50,111 bases of DNA, from assembly GCA_041492185.1 (NCBI GenBank), contig JBGPWL010000028.1, positions 1-50,111 of the forward strand. Direction: 5' to 3'. This DNA comes from JAOAPY01 sp041492185. Its GTDB lineage: Bacteria; Acidobacteriota; Blastocatellia; Pyrinomonadales; Pyrinomonadaceae. How positions within the stretch are numbered: position 1 is the first letter of the stretch; each line of letters starts with the position of its first letter. The position numbers and the translations under genes were made by a program. Shown here in pieces: positions 32,032 through 40,452 of the stretch. The notes below the pieces were generated by a model. The model was not told the origin of the DNA, did no database searches, and saw only the letters and a list, made by a program, of their open reading frames with translations.

Positions 32032-33009
32032 TCAACGCGGCCTAAACGACTGCCGGCTGTCAAAAAACTCGTCCCAGGGATTTCCTTTTTTCTCCAGCAG
32101 CTCAGAGGCGTTTTTGATAGTGAAGTCAGAAATCTTCACTCCTTTTTCCACTTGCTTCCACGTTAAGGGCATCGAGACAGTCGCCCTCGGCTTTGCGCGC
32201 GCGGTAAAAACCGCAGCCAGGCTCTTGCCGCGCGCGTTTTGCATCGCGTCAACATAAACCTGATCGAGTCTTCGTTTGGCGATCGTGCGCTCCACGGTCG
32301 CAATCTTTGGGACACGATGCGCTACCTCCGCCGCGAGCAGCCGGGCAATTTCCGCCACCGGTTCATAATCGCTCCGCGGTTTCAGAGGCAGATAGATGTG
32401 AATGCCCGACGAGCCCGATGTTTTCGGAAAAGCCTTCAGGCCCAGCTCATCGCAAACCTCTTTGACAGTCAGCGCAACCTGCAAGACATTTTCCCAGGGC
32501 GCCTTCTTTGGATCGAGATCGAGCGCGATCCAATCTGGCTTTGAGAGCCGGCGCACAGTTGAATGCCACGGATGCTGTTCGATGGTGCCAAGGTTGACGA
32601 AGTGAAGGAGCGACGCCGTAGTGGTGTAAACGGCGTAATCGAGATCTCGTCCTTCCTGGTTTCGTAACCGCGCCACTTTGATAAAAGGTGGCGCGCTCTC
32701 CAGGTCCTGCTGAAAGAACATCGGAGCGTTGACGCCCCGCGGCCAGCGCTGCAATATCGCCGGCCGGTCTTTCAGAAACGGCATGATGTGAGAACTGATG
32801 CGCAGGTAATAGCAAAGCAGATCAAATTTTGTGATCTTTTCGGCGGGCCAGTAAATCCGATCGAGGCTTGTCAACGACACGTGCTCGCCAGTAACGTTGA
32901 GCAGCAAGTCGCCCTTTGGCTGCCTGAGCGCGAGAAACTCTTCGACAGAAATCGTCGGTCCTTTTTTCGGAGCCGTGCGCTTAACTCCCGACTTTGTGAT
33001 GACAGTCAT
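32032..33009 (-). CDS. LigD-type DNA polymerase/primase domain protein (stand-alone)
   Basis: A 325-residue archaeo-eukaryotic-primase-fold polymerase like the PolDom of LigD, which fills gaps in non-homologous end joining. The metal-binding acidic pair is in WIALDLDPKKAPW. KTSGSSGIHIYLPL is the conserved nucleotide-binding segment, and LLHFVNLGTIEQHPWHS and RWPRGV are also typical. It lacks the ligase and phosphoesterase domains, and no Ku gene is nearby, so it must work in trans or do another repair or primase job. The frame opens at a TTG (33030); ATG at 33009 with GAAGG upstream is preferred. It converges on the beta-barrel gene. Confidence 0.9.
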   Translation of the reverse strand: MTVITKSGVKRTAPKKGPTISVEEFLALRQPKGDLLLNVTGEHVSLTSLDRIYWPAEKITKFDLLCYYLRISSHIMPFLKDRPAILQRWPRGVNAPMFFQQDLESAPPFIKVARLRNQEGRDLDYAVYTTTASLLHFVNLGTIEQHPWHSTVRRLSKPDWIALDLDPKKAPWENVLQVALTVKEVCDELGLKAFPKTSGSSGIHIYLPLKPRSDYEPVAEIARLLAAEVAHRVPKIATVERTIAKRRLDQVYVDAMQNARGKSLAAVFTARAKPRATVSMPLTWKQVEKGVKISDFTIKNASELLEKKGNPWDEFFDSRQSFRPR

Positions 33010-33120
33010 TGCCTTCGTCGAACGACTCAAGATAATTGCAGGCTGATTCTGCCACAGACCAATCGCCTGGGGAACTCTGATTTCCTGTCCGAGCTACTTC
33101 CTTCACAGTTTCTTGACGCA

Positions 33121-33150
33121 TTCACAATTGAGATATTCAAGAGGTATGCT
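33121..33150 (+). promoter_or_regulatory. Possible promoter of the doxX-adh pair
   Basis: TTCACA (33121-33126) and TATGCT (33145-33150) are 18 bp apart, 66 bases ahead of the doxX start. The match to consensus is moderate. Confidence 0.35.
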
Positions 33151-33215
33151 AGCGACACACTGGACCACGTTTGATGACGACGATCTGCTGCGTGCAAATC
33201 CAGAAAAGGAGACAA

Positions 33216-33644
33216 ATGCAAATGACCAGACATCGCGAAGCGGCTTACGCGCTCCTGCGGCTCACGTTGGGGGCTGTGCTTCTCGTTTATGGCATCGGGA
33301 AATTCAGAACAGGCATCAGCAACGTTGCCGCCGCCATCGTGAAACAATTCGCAGGCAAGCTGCCGGCTACACTCGTGCAGCCATTTGCTTACGCGTTGCC
33401 CTTCGCCGAAGTTTTACTGGGCGCCTTGATCTTGCTTGGCCTCTTCACGACAGCCGCTCTGGTTCTGTCAGGATTATTGTTCGCTGCGCTGACTTTTGGA
33501 ATGGCGGTCGCCGGCCAGGGAGCGATTGTGTCCCAGAATCTTCAATACGCGTTGATAAACTTCGTCCTGCTCTGGTTTGCAGATCTCAATGGTTTCTCCG
33601 TGGATCGTTTAATCCGTGGCCGAACATCGAAACCTGGCGGATAA
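33216..33644 (+). CDS. DoxX-family membrane protein
   Basis: A 142-residue inner-membrane protein with four predicted membrane helices: LLRLTLGAVLLVYGIGKF, PFAYALPFAEVLLGALILLG, TAALVLSGLLFAALTFGMAV and YALINFVLLWF. The F/Y-x-x-GxxK context after helix 1 (YGIGKFRTGI) and the PFAE motif are typical of DoxX-like proteins, some of which help quinone-linked or sulfur redox reactions. The start is set by AAAAGGAG just before ATG at 33216. The alcohol dehydrogenase gene follows 13 bases later, so the two probably form an operon. Confidence 0.82.
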   Translation: MQMTRHREAAYALLRLTLGAVLLVYGIGKFRTGISNVAAAIVKQFAGKLPATLVQPFAYALPFAEVLLGALILLGLFTTAALVLSGLLFAALTFGMAVAGQGAIVSQNLQYALINFVLLWFADLNGFSVDRLIRGRTSKPGG

Positions 33645-33657
33645 ACCCGATTACGAT

Positions 33658-34677
33658 ATGAAAGCCTGCCTGCTGAACTCTCCGAAACCGGTTGATCAGA
33701 AGCCGCTCGAATTCCTTGATGTCGCCGCGCCGTCACCGGGCGAAGACGAATTGCTGGTGCGCGTGACGGCCTGCGGTGTTTGTCGTACGGACCTGCACGT
33801 CGTCGAAGGCGAATTGCAGGTTCGTCGCTCTCCTCTTATTCCTGGTCATCAGATCGTCGGGATCGTCGAGAAGATCGGCGCGCGCGTCGAGCAAATCAAA
33901 GTAGGCCAGCGGGTCGGCGTCGCCTGGCTGCATCACACCTGCGGTGAGTGTCGCTTCTGCAAATCGGGCCGAGAAAATTTGTGCGAGCACGCGGAGTTTA
34001 CGGGCTGGACTGTCGATGGAGGCTACGCGCAATGCGCGATCGCTTCAGCGGCTTTCGCTTATCCAATTCCCGCAGGCTTTGACGATCTGCAAGCGGCGCC
34101 GCTTTTGTGCGCCGGGATCATCGGCTATCGCTCCTTGAGATTGACGGGACTCGGTGATGGCCCCAGCGCGTGGGCCGGAGCGAGACTCGGCATTTATGGA
34201 TTTGGCGCGGCGGGCCACGTTGTGATTCAACTGGCGCGCGCGCGCGGCGCGGAGGTTTATGTATCAACGCGCGATCGAGAGCGACATCAATCGCTTGCCG
34301 CCGAGTTGGGCGCCAGTTGGGTTGGCGATGCGATGGACGTACCCCCGGTCAAACTCGACGCGGCGATCATCTTTGCGCCGGCGGGCGAGCTGGTTCCTGT
34401 TGCACTCAAGGCTTTAGACAAAGGCGGCGTGCTGGTGCTCGGTGGAATTCACATGAGCCCGATCCCGCAGTTCGAGTATTCGCTAATTTACGGTGAACGC
34501 GTTGTTCGCAGCGTGGCAAATAACACGCGCGAGGACGGCCGCGAATTTCTGGCCGAAGCCGCGCTCATTCCCTTGCAAACGCACATTCAGACATTTCCGC
34601 TGGAGCAGGCGAATGAGGCGCTGATTGCTTTGAAGCATGACGCGATTCGCGGCGCGGCGGTGCTGGTGGTGGATTAG
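33658..34677 (+). CDS. Zinc-dependent alcohol dehydrogenase
   Basis: A 339-residue medium-chain dehydrogenase. Catalytic-zinc ligands are the Cys in ACGVCRTDLHVVEG and the His in LIPGHQIVG. The structural-zinc site has four Cys (HTCGECRFCKSGRENLCEHA). The coenzyme fold is LGIYGFGAAGHVVIQLARAR. The sequence resembles AdhA-type alcohol dehydrogenases and glutathione-independent aldehyde/alcohol enzymes; substrate is not known. The start at 33658 begins MKACLLNSPKPV, and the earlier in-frame starts lie in the doxX coding region. The stop codon overlaps that of galE by 4 bases on the opposite strand. Confidence 0.88.
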   Translation: MKACLLNSPKPVDQKPLEFLDVAAPSPGEDELLVRVTACGVCRTDLHVVEGELQVRRSPLIPGHQIVGIVEKIGARVEQIKVGQRVGVAWLHHTCGECRFCKSGRENLCEHAEFTGWTVDGGYAQCAIASAAFAYPIPAGFDDLQAAPLLCAGIIGYRSLRLTGLGDGPSAWAGARLGIYGFGAAGHVVIQLARARGAEVYVSTRDRERHQSLAAELGASWVGDAMDVPPVKLDAAIIFAPAGELVPVALKALDKGGVLVLGGIHMSPIPQFEYSLIYGERVVRSVANNTREDGREFLAEAALIPLQTHIQTFPLEQANEALIALKHDAIRGAAVLVVD

Positions 34678-35657
34678 GAATCGCGATAACCGTGTGGATG
34701 CGCCAGCATCCAGCGCCAGGCTGATTCGATGATCACTTCGAGGTCTTGCAGCGCCGGCTTCCAACCCAGCTCGCGTCTTATCTTTTCTGAACTGGCGACG
34801 AGCGTGGCCGGATCGCCCGCGCGGCGCGGGCCAATGCGCATGGTGATCGCTTTGCCGGTAACTTTCCGCGCAGTTTCAATCACTTCGCGCACTGTGTATC
34901 CATCTCCACCGCAGCCGAGGTTGTAGATGCGGCTGCCGTCGTCAATCGCGCCTAGCGCGAGGATGTGCGCGCGCGCCAGATCGACGACGTGTATGTAATC
35001 GCGCACGCACGTGCCGTCACGCGTCGGATAATCATCGCCATAGATTTCGATCCATTCTCGTTTTCCGGCGGCGACTTGCAGCGCGATCGGAATCAAATGA
35101 GTTTCCGGATCGTGTACTTCGCCGCACGCGTCGGTTGCGCCTGCGGCGTTGAAGTAACGCAAGCTGACATAGCGCAGACCGTAAGCCTCGTCATACCAAC
35201 GCATCGCCTGTTCAAAAGCGAGTTTCGAAGCGCCGTAAGGATTGGTTGGGTCCGTCGGATCAGCCTCTTCGATCGGTTGTTTCTCCGGCTCACCATAGGT
35301 TGCGGCGGTCGACGAGAAAACTATTTGTCGCACGTTGCAGTCGCGCATTGCGTCGAGCAAGGACAGGCCAGCGATTACGTTGTTGCGGTAATACTTTGCC
35401 GGATTCGTGACCGACTCGCCGACCAATGCGTCAGCCGCCATCTGAATGACAGCTTCAACCCGATGGTCTGCGAGCGCGCGGCGCAATGTTTCGCCATCCA
35501 GCAGTTCGCCCTGAACGAACTCAGCGCGTGGACCAACCGCCTCGCGATGGCCCTTCGACAAGTTGTCGTAAACCACCACGTCATGGCCGTCGCTCAACAA
35601 CCCTTCAGTGACCACGCTGCCGATGTAGCCGGCGCCGCCGGTAACCAGAATGCGCAT
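34674..35657 (-). CDS. galE: UDP-glucose 4-epimerase
   Basis: Interconverts UDP-glucose and UDP-galactose. It is a 327-residue short-chain dehydrogenase-type enzyme. NAD binds at GGAGYIGS (7-14), the catalytic dyad is Y141 and K145 (NPYGASKLAFEQ), and the catalytic Ser/Thr is in FSSTAATYGEP. TRDGTCVRDYIHVVDLARAH and SRIYNLGCGGDGYTVREV are typical of GalE. It supplies galactose for surface glycans. The gene is alone on this strand and its end overlaps the convergent dehydrogenase end. Confidence 0.93.
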   Translation of the reverse strand: MRILVTGGAGYIGSVVTEGLLSDGHDVVVYDNLSKGHREAVGPRAEFVQGELLDGETLRRALADHRVEAVIQMAADALVGESVTNPAKYYRNNVIAGLSLLDAMRDCNVRQIVFSSTAATYGEPEKQPIEEADPTDPTNPYGASKLAFEQAMRWYDEAYGLRYVSLRYFNAAGATDACGEVHDPETHLIPIALQVAAGKREWIEIYGDDYPTRDGTCVRDYIHVVDLARAHILALGAIDDGSRIYNLGCGGDGYTVREVIETARKVTGKAITMRIGPRRAGDPATLVASSEKIRRELGWKPALQDLEVIIESAWRWMLAHPHGYRDS

Positions 35658-35825
35658 AGACTCAACGATTACACTGCTGCTGATGAATTGAAGTGCTCTC
35701 TAACTTTTTGGAATGTTGTGGCTGTCAAAAGCGCGGCATGATACCACGTCCGTATAGCCAAAGATAAAAACTACTTTCGGCGCGAGGCGAGATTGTTAGC
35801 AGGACGCAGGGTTGACGAAACTCGC

Positions 35826-36590
35826 TCACGTAGTGGCCATCTTCTGTTGAGCAGATGCGGATGATGTAGTCGGCGCGTTATTCGCGGGCACGAAATAGAG
35901 TATGCGGTTGCAGTTGTCGCACGTGACTATCTCTTCACCGCGCCGCACCTGGGCCATCACCTGCGGCCGCAGGGCCATGAAGCACGCCGCGCAGGCACCG
36001 TTGCGCGCCTCGGCCAGCGCGATGCGATCGCGAATACGCAGACTGATGCGGTTGTAGAGCGCGCTCATAGTCTTTGGCAACGTGTTGAAAAGCCGCTCGC
36101 GTTCGGCGCGACTCGCCTCCAACTGTTCGTTCTGCACTCGCGTCTCATCGTCAAAAACGCGCAGCCGCTCTTCGCGGTCAGAATTGAGCGAGGCAATTTC
36201 TGAGGTGCGCTCTTTCAACGATGCTTCAGCCTGGTCGAAGATCTCCATCTGCTCGAGGAGCTGCGTTTCGAACGTCGAGATCTGTTTGCGCGCGGCGTCG
36301 GCCTCGCGTATGGCCGCGGTGTACTCGTCCTGCTTCTTGGAAGACATCAGATTGCGATCGGCGCGTTCGGCGCGCGCTCGCTGCTCGGCGATTTCCTTTT
36401 CGAGCCGAGCGCGCTCGTGCCGGGCGTCGTCGCGGCGGGTTTCCAGCGCCCGAATATCAAAAGCGCGCTGATCGAACTCTTTCTCGATCTCAGCGCGCCT
36501 CTCGGGTATCGCTTCCAGCTCTGCTTGTAGTCTTCTTATACTTGTATCCAGATTCTGCAAAGTGACTAACTGCTGCAATTCCGCTTTCAC
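35826..36590 (-). CDS. Coiled-coil protein with C-terminal C4 zinc ribbon (CT398-like)
   Basis: A 254-residue protein. Residues 1-180 are an extended antiparallel coiled coil rich in Glu, Arg and Ala (ERRAEIEKEFDQRAFDIRAL and similar). A zinc ribbon with two Cys pairs follows, in GACAACFMALRPQV and VTCDNCNRILYF (about 196-236). This is the zf-RING_7/CT398 architecture found across bacteria, linked in some species to secretion or RNA handling but without a settled function. The last 20 residues are low-complexity Ser/Thr/Ala. Confidence 0.85.
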   Translation of the reverse strand: MKAELQQLVTLQNLDTSIRRLQAELEAIPERRAEIEKEFDQRAFDIRALETRRDDARHERARLEKEIAEQRARAERADRNLMSSKKQDEYTAAIREADAARKQISTFETQLLEQMEIFDQAEASLKERTSEIASLNSDREERLRVFDDETRVQNEQLEASRAERERLFNTLPKTMSALYNRISLRIRDRIALAEARNGACAACFMALRPQVMAQVRRGEEIVTCDNCNRILYFVPANNAPTTSSASAQQKMATT

Positions 36591-36790
36591 TCTTTACTTT
36601 CTCCTGAAAAGATAAGGGCCGGTGTTTTGAATGTAAACAATCATGTCGGGACTGATTATCAGGCATTTCGGCGGGTTGCGCAAGGGAAGCGAGAGGACGT
36701 TAGACTGAGAATGAAGCTTGCCCAACCCAAAGCCAACCGTTGGCTTCTTCATACGGATTGGTTAAACTGTCGGTGTTTGGAGAAAACCTT

Positions 36791-37048
36791 ATGGCAACCG
36801 AACAAATAACCTTACAAATTGATGCCGACTCCGCCAGAATCTTTAAGTCCGCATCGCGCGACGATCAGGAAAAACTTGAGCTGCTGCTTGGTGTTCTATT
36901 CAAGGAATATGCGCGATCTGACGCCGATTCTCTGAAGAGCACGATGGACAACGTTGCCAGAAAGGCACGTCAGCGCGGGTTAACTGAAGACATCCTGGAA
37001 TCAGGCACGTCCTGGACTAGTTCAGCCCTACCGCCTTCGCAGCATTGA
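36791..37048 (+). CDS. Small antitoxin-like protein, orphan
   Basis: An 85-residue protein. EQITLQIDADSARIFKSASR then DDQEKLELLLGVLF resembles small VapB/RelB-like antitoxin families whose gene is usually followed by a toxin gene. Here no toxin follows. The last 11 codons overlap the 3' end of the convergent subtilisin-like gene (37017-37048), and the tail SGTSWTSSALPPSQH does not look like the rest of the protein. It may therefore be a remnant whose original end and partner were lost. The start is ATG at 36791; no strong ribosome binding site was seen. Confidence 0.5.
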   Translation: MATEQITLQIDADSARIFKSASRDDQEKLELLLGVLFKEYARSDADSLKSTMDNVARKARQRGLTEDILESGTSWTSSALPPSQH

Positions 37049-38417
37049 TCCGTCCGCCGCTGACAACCTTTCCTTTCAAAGCCGGCACCTTGTCAACTGA
37101 CTCCAGCAGGTGCTTGCGCAGTTGATCGACGGACATAGTCGGATTCTTCGAGAGCACCAGGGCCGCCACGCCCGCCACCATTGGCGTTGCCATCGAGGTT
37201 CCACCGGCCAATTTGAATTCGTTGTCGAGCCACGTGCTGAGGATATCCACGCCCGGCGCGGCGATGTGCACGGTCTTCGCGCCGTAGTTTGAAAACTTGG
37301 CAAGCTGATCGTTGCTATCCAACGCCGCGACGCTGATGACGTTGCCTACATTGTAGCTGGAAGGATAATGCGGGTTCTGGTCGGTGTCCGCGCTCGAGTT
37401 CCCGCTCGCCGCAACGAACAAGATCCCGGCGTCGTACGCTTTGCGAATCGTGTCTTCGAGTGCGCGCGACTTCTGCGTCGATCCCCAACTGGCGCTGATG
37501 ATGCGCACGTTAACGCCGGCCTGCTTGCGATTGATCACATAGTTGATCGCTTCGATCGCGTCTTTGGTTGTGCCTGAGCCGCTCGCGTCCATAAATTTCA
37601 GCGGCATGATCTGCACCGTCCAATTGACCCCGGCAATGCCTTCGCCGTTGCCGCCTTCAGCGCCGATGATGCCCGCGCAGTGTGTGCCGTGTCCGTTGTC
37701 ATCCATCGGGTCGCCGGTGTTGTCTATGGCGCTGAAGCCGTGCACGTCATCGATCTCGCCAAGGTCGCGGTCTTCGTAGGCTTTGATATTCTCCGGACGC
37801 TTCCAGATGTTGTTGACAAGATCGGGGTGTGTGTAGTCAACGCCGCTGTCGAGCACCGCGACTACCACCTTGTCGCTGCCTTTCGTTATCGCCCAGGCGC
37901 GCATCGCACTGATGTCCGCGCCCGCTTTGCCGCCGTTGCTACCATCGTTCTCCAGCGCCCACTGCTCGCCGAACCTCTGATCGTTTGGATGCACGTGCTT
38001 ATAGCCACCGCCTGCGTGGTCCGCTTTGATTTCGTAAACGCGCTCGGCGTATTCGACTTCGGGCAGCCGGTTGTACTCGGCCACCACCTCGTCAATGTCT
38101 TTGCCGTTTTCGTCTTCGATCACTTCGAGACCACTGACAGATTCGATCTCGTCCTCGACGCGATCGTGCAATCGACTGACAATAGCTTGAATCGTGGCTG
38201 AAGGCGTTCCGGCTTTGAAGCGCACAAGCAGTTCACGATTAGCAAAAGTCCTTTGCTCTTCACTGCGATCGGGCGCGGTATAGGGCCGCATCCGCGCCGG
38301 CCTGCGGCGATGCGTGCCCCAGTGCTTCTGCCACTGTCTGATCTGACCGGCAAAGGCCGCGACGAGAATCAACACTGCTGCCAGTGCTACATGTGGAAGA
38401 AAATTATTGCGGTTCAT
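37017..38417 (-). CDS. Subtilisin-like serine protease (S8 family), exported
   Basis: A 466-residue protease. The N-terminus has a hydrophobic signal or anchor (HVALAAVLILVAAFAG). An I9-like propeptide follows at about 55-135 (ANRELLVRFKAGTPSATIQA, ending PEVEYAERVYEIKAD). The catalytic domain then has Asp in VAVLDSGVDYTHPDL, His in DDNGHGTHCAGIIG, oxyanion Asn in FVAASGNSS, and Ser in LAGGTSMATPMVAGVAALVL. All three catalytic residues are intact. It is likely secreted and autoprocessed for protein degradation. It ends in a convergent overlap with the orphan antitoxin-like gene. Confidence 0.92.
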   Translation of the reverse strand: MNRNNFLPHVALAAVLILVAAFAGQIRQWQKHWGTHRRRPARMRPYTAPDRSEEQRTFANRELLVRFKAGTPSATIQAIVSRLHDRVEDEIESVSGLEVIEDENGKDIDEVVAEYNRLPEVEYAERVYEIKADHAGGGYKHVHPNDQRFGEQWALENDGSNGGKAGADISAMRAWAITKGSDKVVVAVLDSGVDYTHPDLVNNIWKRPENIKAYEDRDLGEIDDVHGFSAIDNTGDPMDDNGHGTHCAGIIGAEGGNGEGIAGVNWTVQIMPLKFMDASGSGTTKDAIEAINYVINRKQAGVNVRIISASWGSTQKSRALEDTIRKAYDAGILFVAASGNSSADTDQNPHYPSSYNVGNVISVAALDSNDQLAKFSNYGAKTVHIAAPGVDILSTWLDNEFKLAGGTSMATPMVAGVAALVLSKNPTMSVDQLRKHLLESVDKVPALKGKVVSGGRINAAKAVGLN

Positions 38418-38472
38418 TGCAGTACCTCAAAAGATGCTCTTTGGCCTTTGACGCGCTTCGAAAATCCAAAGA

Positions 38473-38757
38473 TCATTGAATCCGATGGTTCGAACCCTGG
38501 TAATTGTAGAGTCTCACCTGATGTTTATTGGCGCGATACTCAAAGCTTTGCCCGTTAGCGCTCAGGCGTATACGCCAGCCGGGCGTGATCATCTGGCCGC
38601 TCATCTCCCCCTTGCCAGCCGCGCCCAACGCCATGTCCGGGAACTCCACGTCCTCGACGGCAGCTTCCGTGATATCGGTTACGCCGATCCTGCCGACCAG
38701 ATCTTTTCGCGCTCGTGCAATTGCTTCTTCTTTAGTAAGCGCCATTTCGTTAGGCAT
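38473..38757 (-). CDS. Small conserved protein of unknown function
   Basis: A 94-residue protein without signal peptide. LTKEEAIARARKDLVGRIGV, an acidic middle (AVEDVEFPDMALG) and ITPGWRIRLSANGQSFEYRA resemble a widespread small domain with a WPDxxLG...GxxIxL..xGxxYxY pattern often found fused to secreted proteins. No function is known to me. It lies 55 bases upstream of the protease gene on the same strand, so it may be co-transcribed with it and may be an inhibitor or chaperone for it (inference). A second in-frame ATG at 38745 is possible. Confidence 0.6.
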   Translation of the reverse strand: MPNEMALTKEEAIARARKDLVGRIGVTDITEAAVEDVEFPDMALGAAGKGEMSGQMITPGWRIRLSANGQSFEYRANKHQVRLYNYQGSNHRIQ

Positions 38758-38921
38758 CCATGGGCGAATTACTCGGTTAACGCTCCAAACGAGCTTAATG
38801 TTACAAACGCGTCCTTAGCAATCTTTGTTCCCATCGACTTGTTTGCGTCGATGCTTTGCGCATATTCTGCGCCCGCGTGGGTCGGAGCGTCAAAGCTTCG
38901 ACGCGCAGGGAGCGCCTGGGT

Positions 38922-39602
38922 TTGCCTGACAACTCGATTGAGAAAATCGTCGCGCGCGCAGACGAACTCTATTCACAACGCGCGGACAGCAAAAATGTTT
39001 GGACCAATGTCGAACTGCTTCGCAGCGCGCTCGACGAAGTTAATAACTACGAGATCGCCTGGCGACTCGGTCGAGCATTCTTCTTTTTGGGACAGGAAGC
39101 ACCGGCAGCGGAAACAAAGCGCGAGTTGCACGCGCAGGGTGTCGGCGCGGGCAAGCGAGCCGTCCGCGCCAAACCAGAAAGCGTTGAAGGTCATTTTTGG
39201 CTCGGCGTGAACCTCGCGTTGCTGGCGCAGGTCGAGGGCCCGATTAAGGCGATCGCCTGTGCGCTGCAAGCAAAGCGCGCGTTGAAACAGGCCGTCGTGA
39301 TCGACGCTGCGTACCATGCCGCCGGACCTTTGCGCGCGCTGGCGCGATTGCAGCACAAACTGCCGCGATTGCTTGGTGGCGGAATTGCCCGAGCGCATGA
39401 GAACTACGAACGAGCAATCGAGCTTGCCCCCAATAACACTGTGACCCGCATCTATTTTGCGGAACTACTGCTCGAGATCGGCGATGCCAATCGTGCACGT
39501 GCCGAACTTGAAGCGGTGATGGACGCGCCATTCGATCCAGCCTGGGCATTTGAGATCGAACGAGATCGAAAGATCGCGCGCGAGCTGCTGAAAATAGATT
39601 AG
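38922..39602 (+). CDS. TPR protein, TRAP-transporter TatT-component-like
   Basis: About 226 residues of helical repeats with EKIVARADELYSQRADSKNV, VEGHFWLGVNLALLAQVEGP, RLLGGGIARAHENYERAIEL and RIYFAELLLEIGDANRARAE. This matches the TatT (TRAP transporter T-component) type of TPR protein. The frame is open from 38856 but contains no ATG near its start. TTG at 38922 with GGGAG upstream and TTG at 38856 are the main options. TatT proteins are usually lipoproteins; no signal peptide is seen, so the 5' end may be damaged. No TRAP permease is present here. Confidence 0.6.
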   Translation: MPDNSIEKIVARADELYSQRADSKNVWTNVELLRSALDEVNNYEIAWRLGRAFFFLGQEAPAAETKRELHAQGVGAGKRAVRAKPESVEGHFWLGVNLALLAQVEGPIKAIACALQAKRALKQAVVIDAAYHAAGPLRALARLQHKLPRLLGGGIARAHENYERAIELAPNNTVTRIYFAELLLEIGDANRARAELEAVMDAPFDPAWAFEIERDRKIARELLKID

Positions 39603-40378
39603 AGCAGATCGCCAAACAGATGTTGTAGCAAAGCGGTGATGGAGATAGCGGCTGTCTCGGCGCGCAAGGTTCGCCCACCGAGCGTGACGAGTCTCCACCC
39701 GCTGGCGCGCCCCAGGACGATCTCTTCGTCAGTCCAGCCGCCTTCTGATCCTACCAGCGCGATTATTCTTTGCGGTCGCGCGGACTGATACTTCATCGCT
39801 TCGCTTAGCGTTTCACCGTCACGCTCCACGAACATTAAATAGATGCTCGTCGCAAACGATTCCGCGTTTCCGCCGGTTGATCGTTCCAGCAACGATTTGA
39901 AAAGGATTGGCGGCGCGATCTCGGGCGCGCGCGCACGGCCGGATTGTTTCGCCGCTTCCAGAGCTATGCGTTGCCAGCGCGTTACTCGCTTCGCTGCATC
40001 ACCTTCATCGCGCAGACGCACATCAGCACGCTCAGTGATTACCGGCAAAACGCGCGCAACGCCAAGTTCCGTCGCTTTCTGAACTACCAGATCAAACTTC
40101 TCGCCTTTGAGCAACGCGAGGGCCAGAGTGAGATCAAGCGGCGATTCGGGCCGGGCGGGTTCGACTTCCGCGATAAGTTTCAGCTCCGCGAAGTCGCGTC
40201 CGCTGTCTTCAATCCTGCACTGAAACTCTTTTCCCTCACCATCGAAAACGTAAACTTCATCGCCGCGTTGCAAACGCAACACGTCGCGCAGATGTCGCGC
40301 CTCTTCGGCTGCGAGCCGCACACTCTGCCGCTCAACTGAAAACGCGTTCGGCGGTGCATGGAATCTTCGGCGGGTCAT
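39599..40378 (-). CDS. rsmE: 16S rRNA m3U1498 methyltransferase
   Basis: Methylates N3 of U1498 in 16S rRNA late in 30S assembly. It has 259 residues. The N-terminal PUA-like domain has EEARHLRDVLRLQRGDEVYV, and the SPOUT knot has IALVGSEGGWTDEEI and VTLGGRTLRAETAAISITAL, the usual SAM-binding end. The frame opens much earlier, but ATG at 40378 starts the conserved MTRRRFHAPP. Upstream is a single arm of a TTTGCGTCTTTGCGCC repeat. It is last in the minus-strand run era, prmA, rsmE, all ribosome-linked. It converges with the TatT-like gene, with a 4-base overlap of ends. Confidence 0.92.
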   Translation of the reverse strand: MTRRRFHAPPNAFSVERQSVRLAAEEARHLRDVLRLQRGDEVYVFDGEGKEFQCRIEDSGRDFAELKLIAEVEPARPESPLDLTLALALLKGEKFDLVVQKATELGVARVLPVITERADVRLRDEGDAAKRVTRWQRIALEAAKQSGRARAPEIAPPILFKSLLERSTGGNAESFATSIYLMFVERDGETLSEAMKYQSARPQRIIALVGSEGGWTDEEIVLGRASGWRLVTLGGRTLRAETAAISITALLQHLFGDLL

Positions 40379-40386
40379 AATCGAAA

Positions 40387-40422
40387 GACTTTGCGTCTTT
40401 GCGCCTTTGCGGGAACTCTTTC
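40387..40422. repeat. Single arm of the 'GCAAAGGCGCAAAGACGCAAAG' repeat
   Basis: ACTTTGCGTCTTTGCGCCTT TGCGGGAACTCTTTCT is half of the palindrome seen at 3776-3863, without the opposing arm. It lies between prmA and rsmE, 9 bases from the rsmE start codon. Confidence 0.55.
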
Positions 40423-40452
40423 TAAAGAAATGAAATGCGCGGGATGTTCTCG

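Noticed and set aside
38476..38510. tRNA-like T-loop sequence (GGTTCGAACCC)
   Set aside because: There is no matching acceptor, anticodon or D arm; it is the end of the small 94-codon gene.
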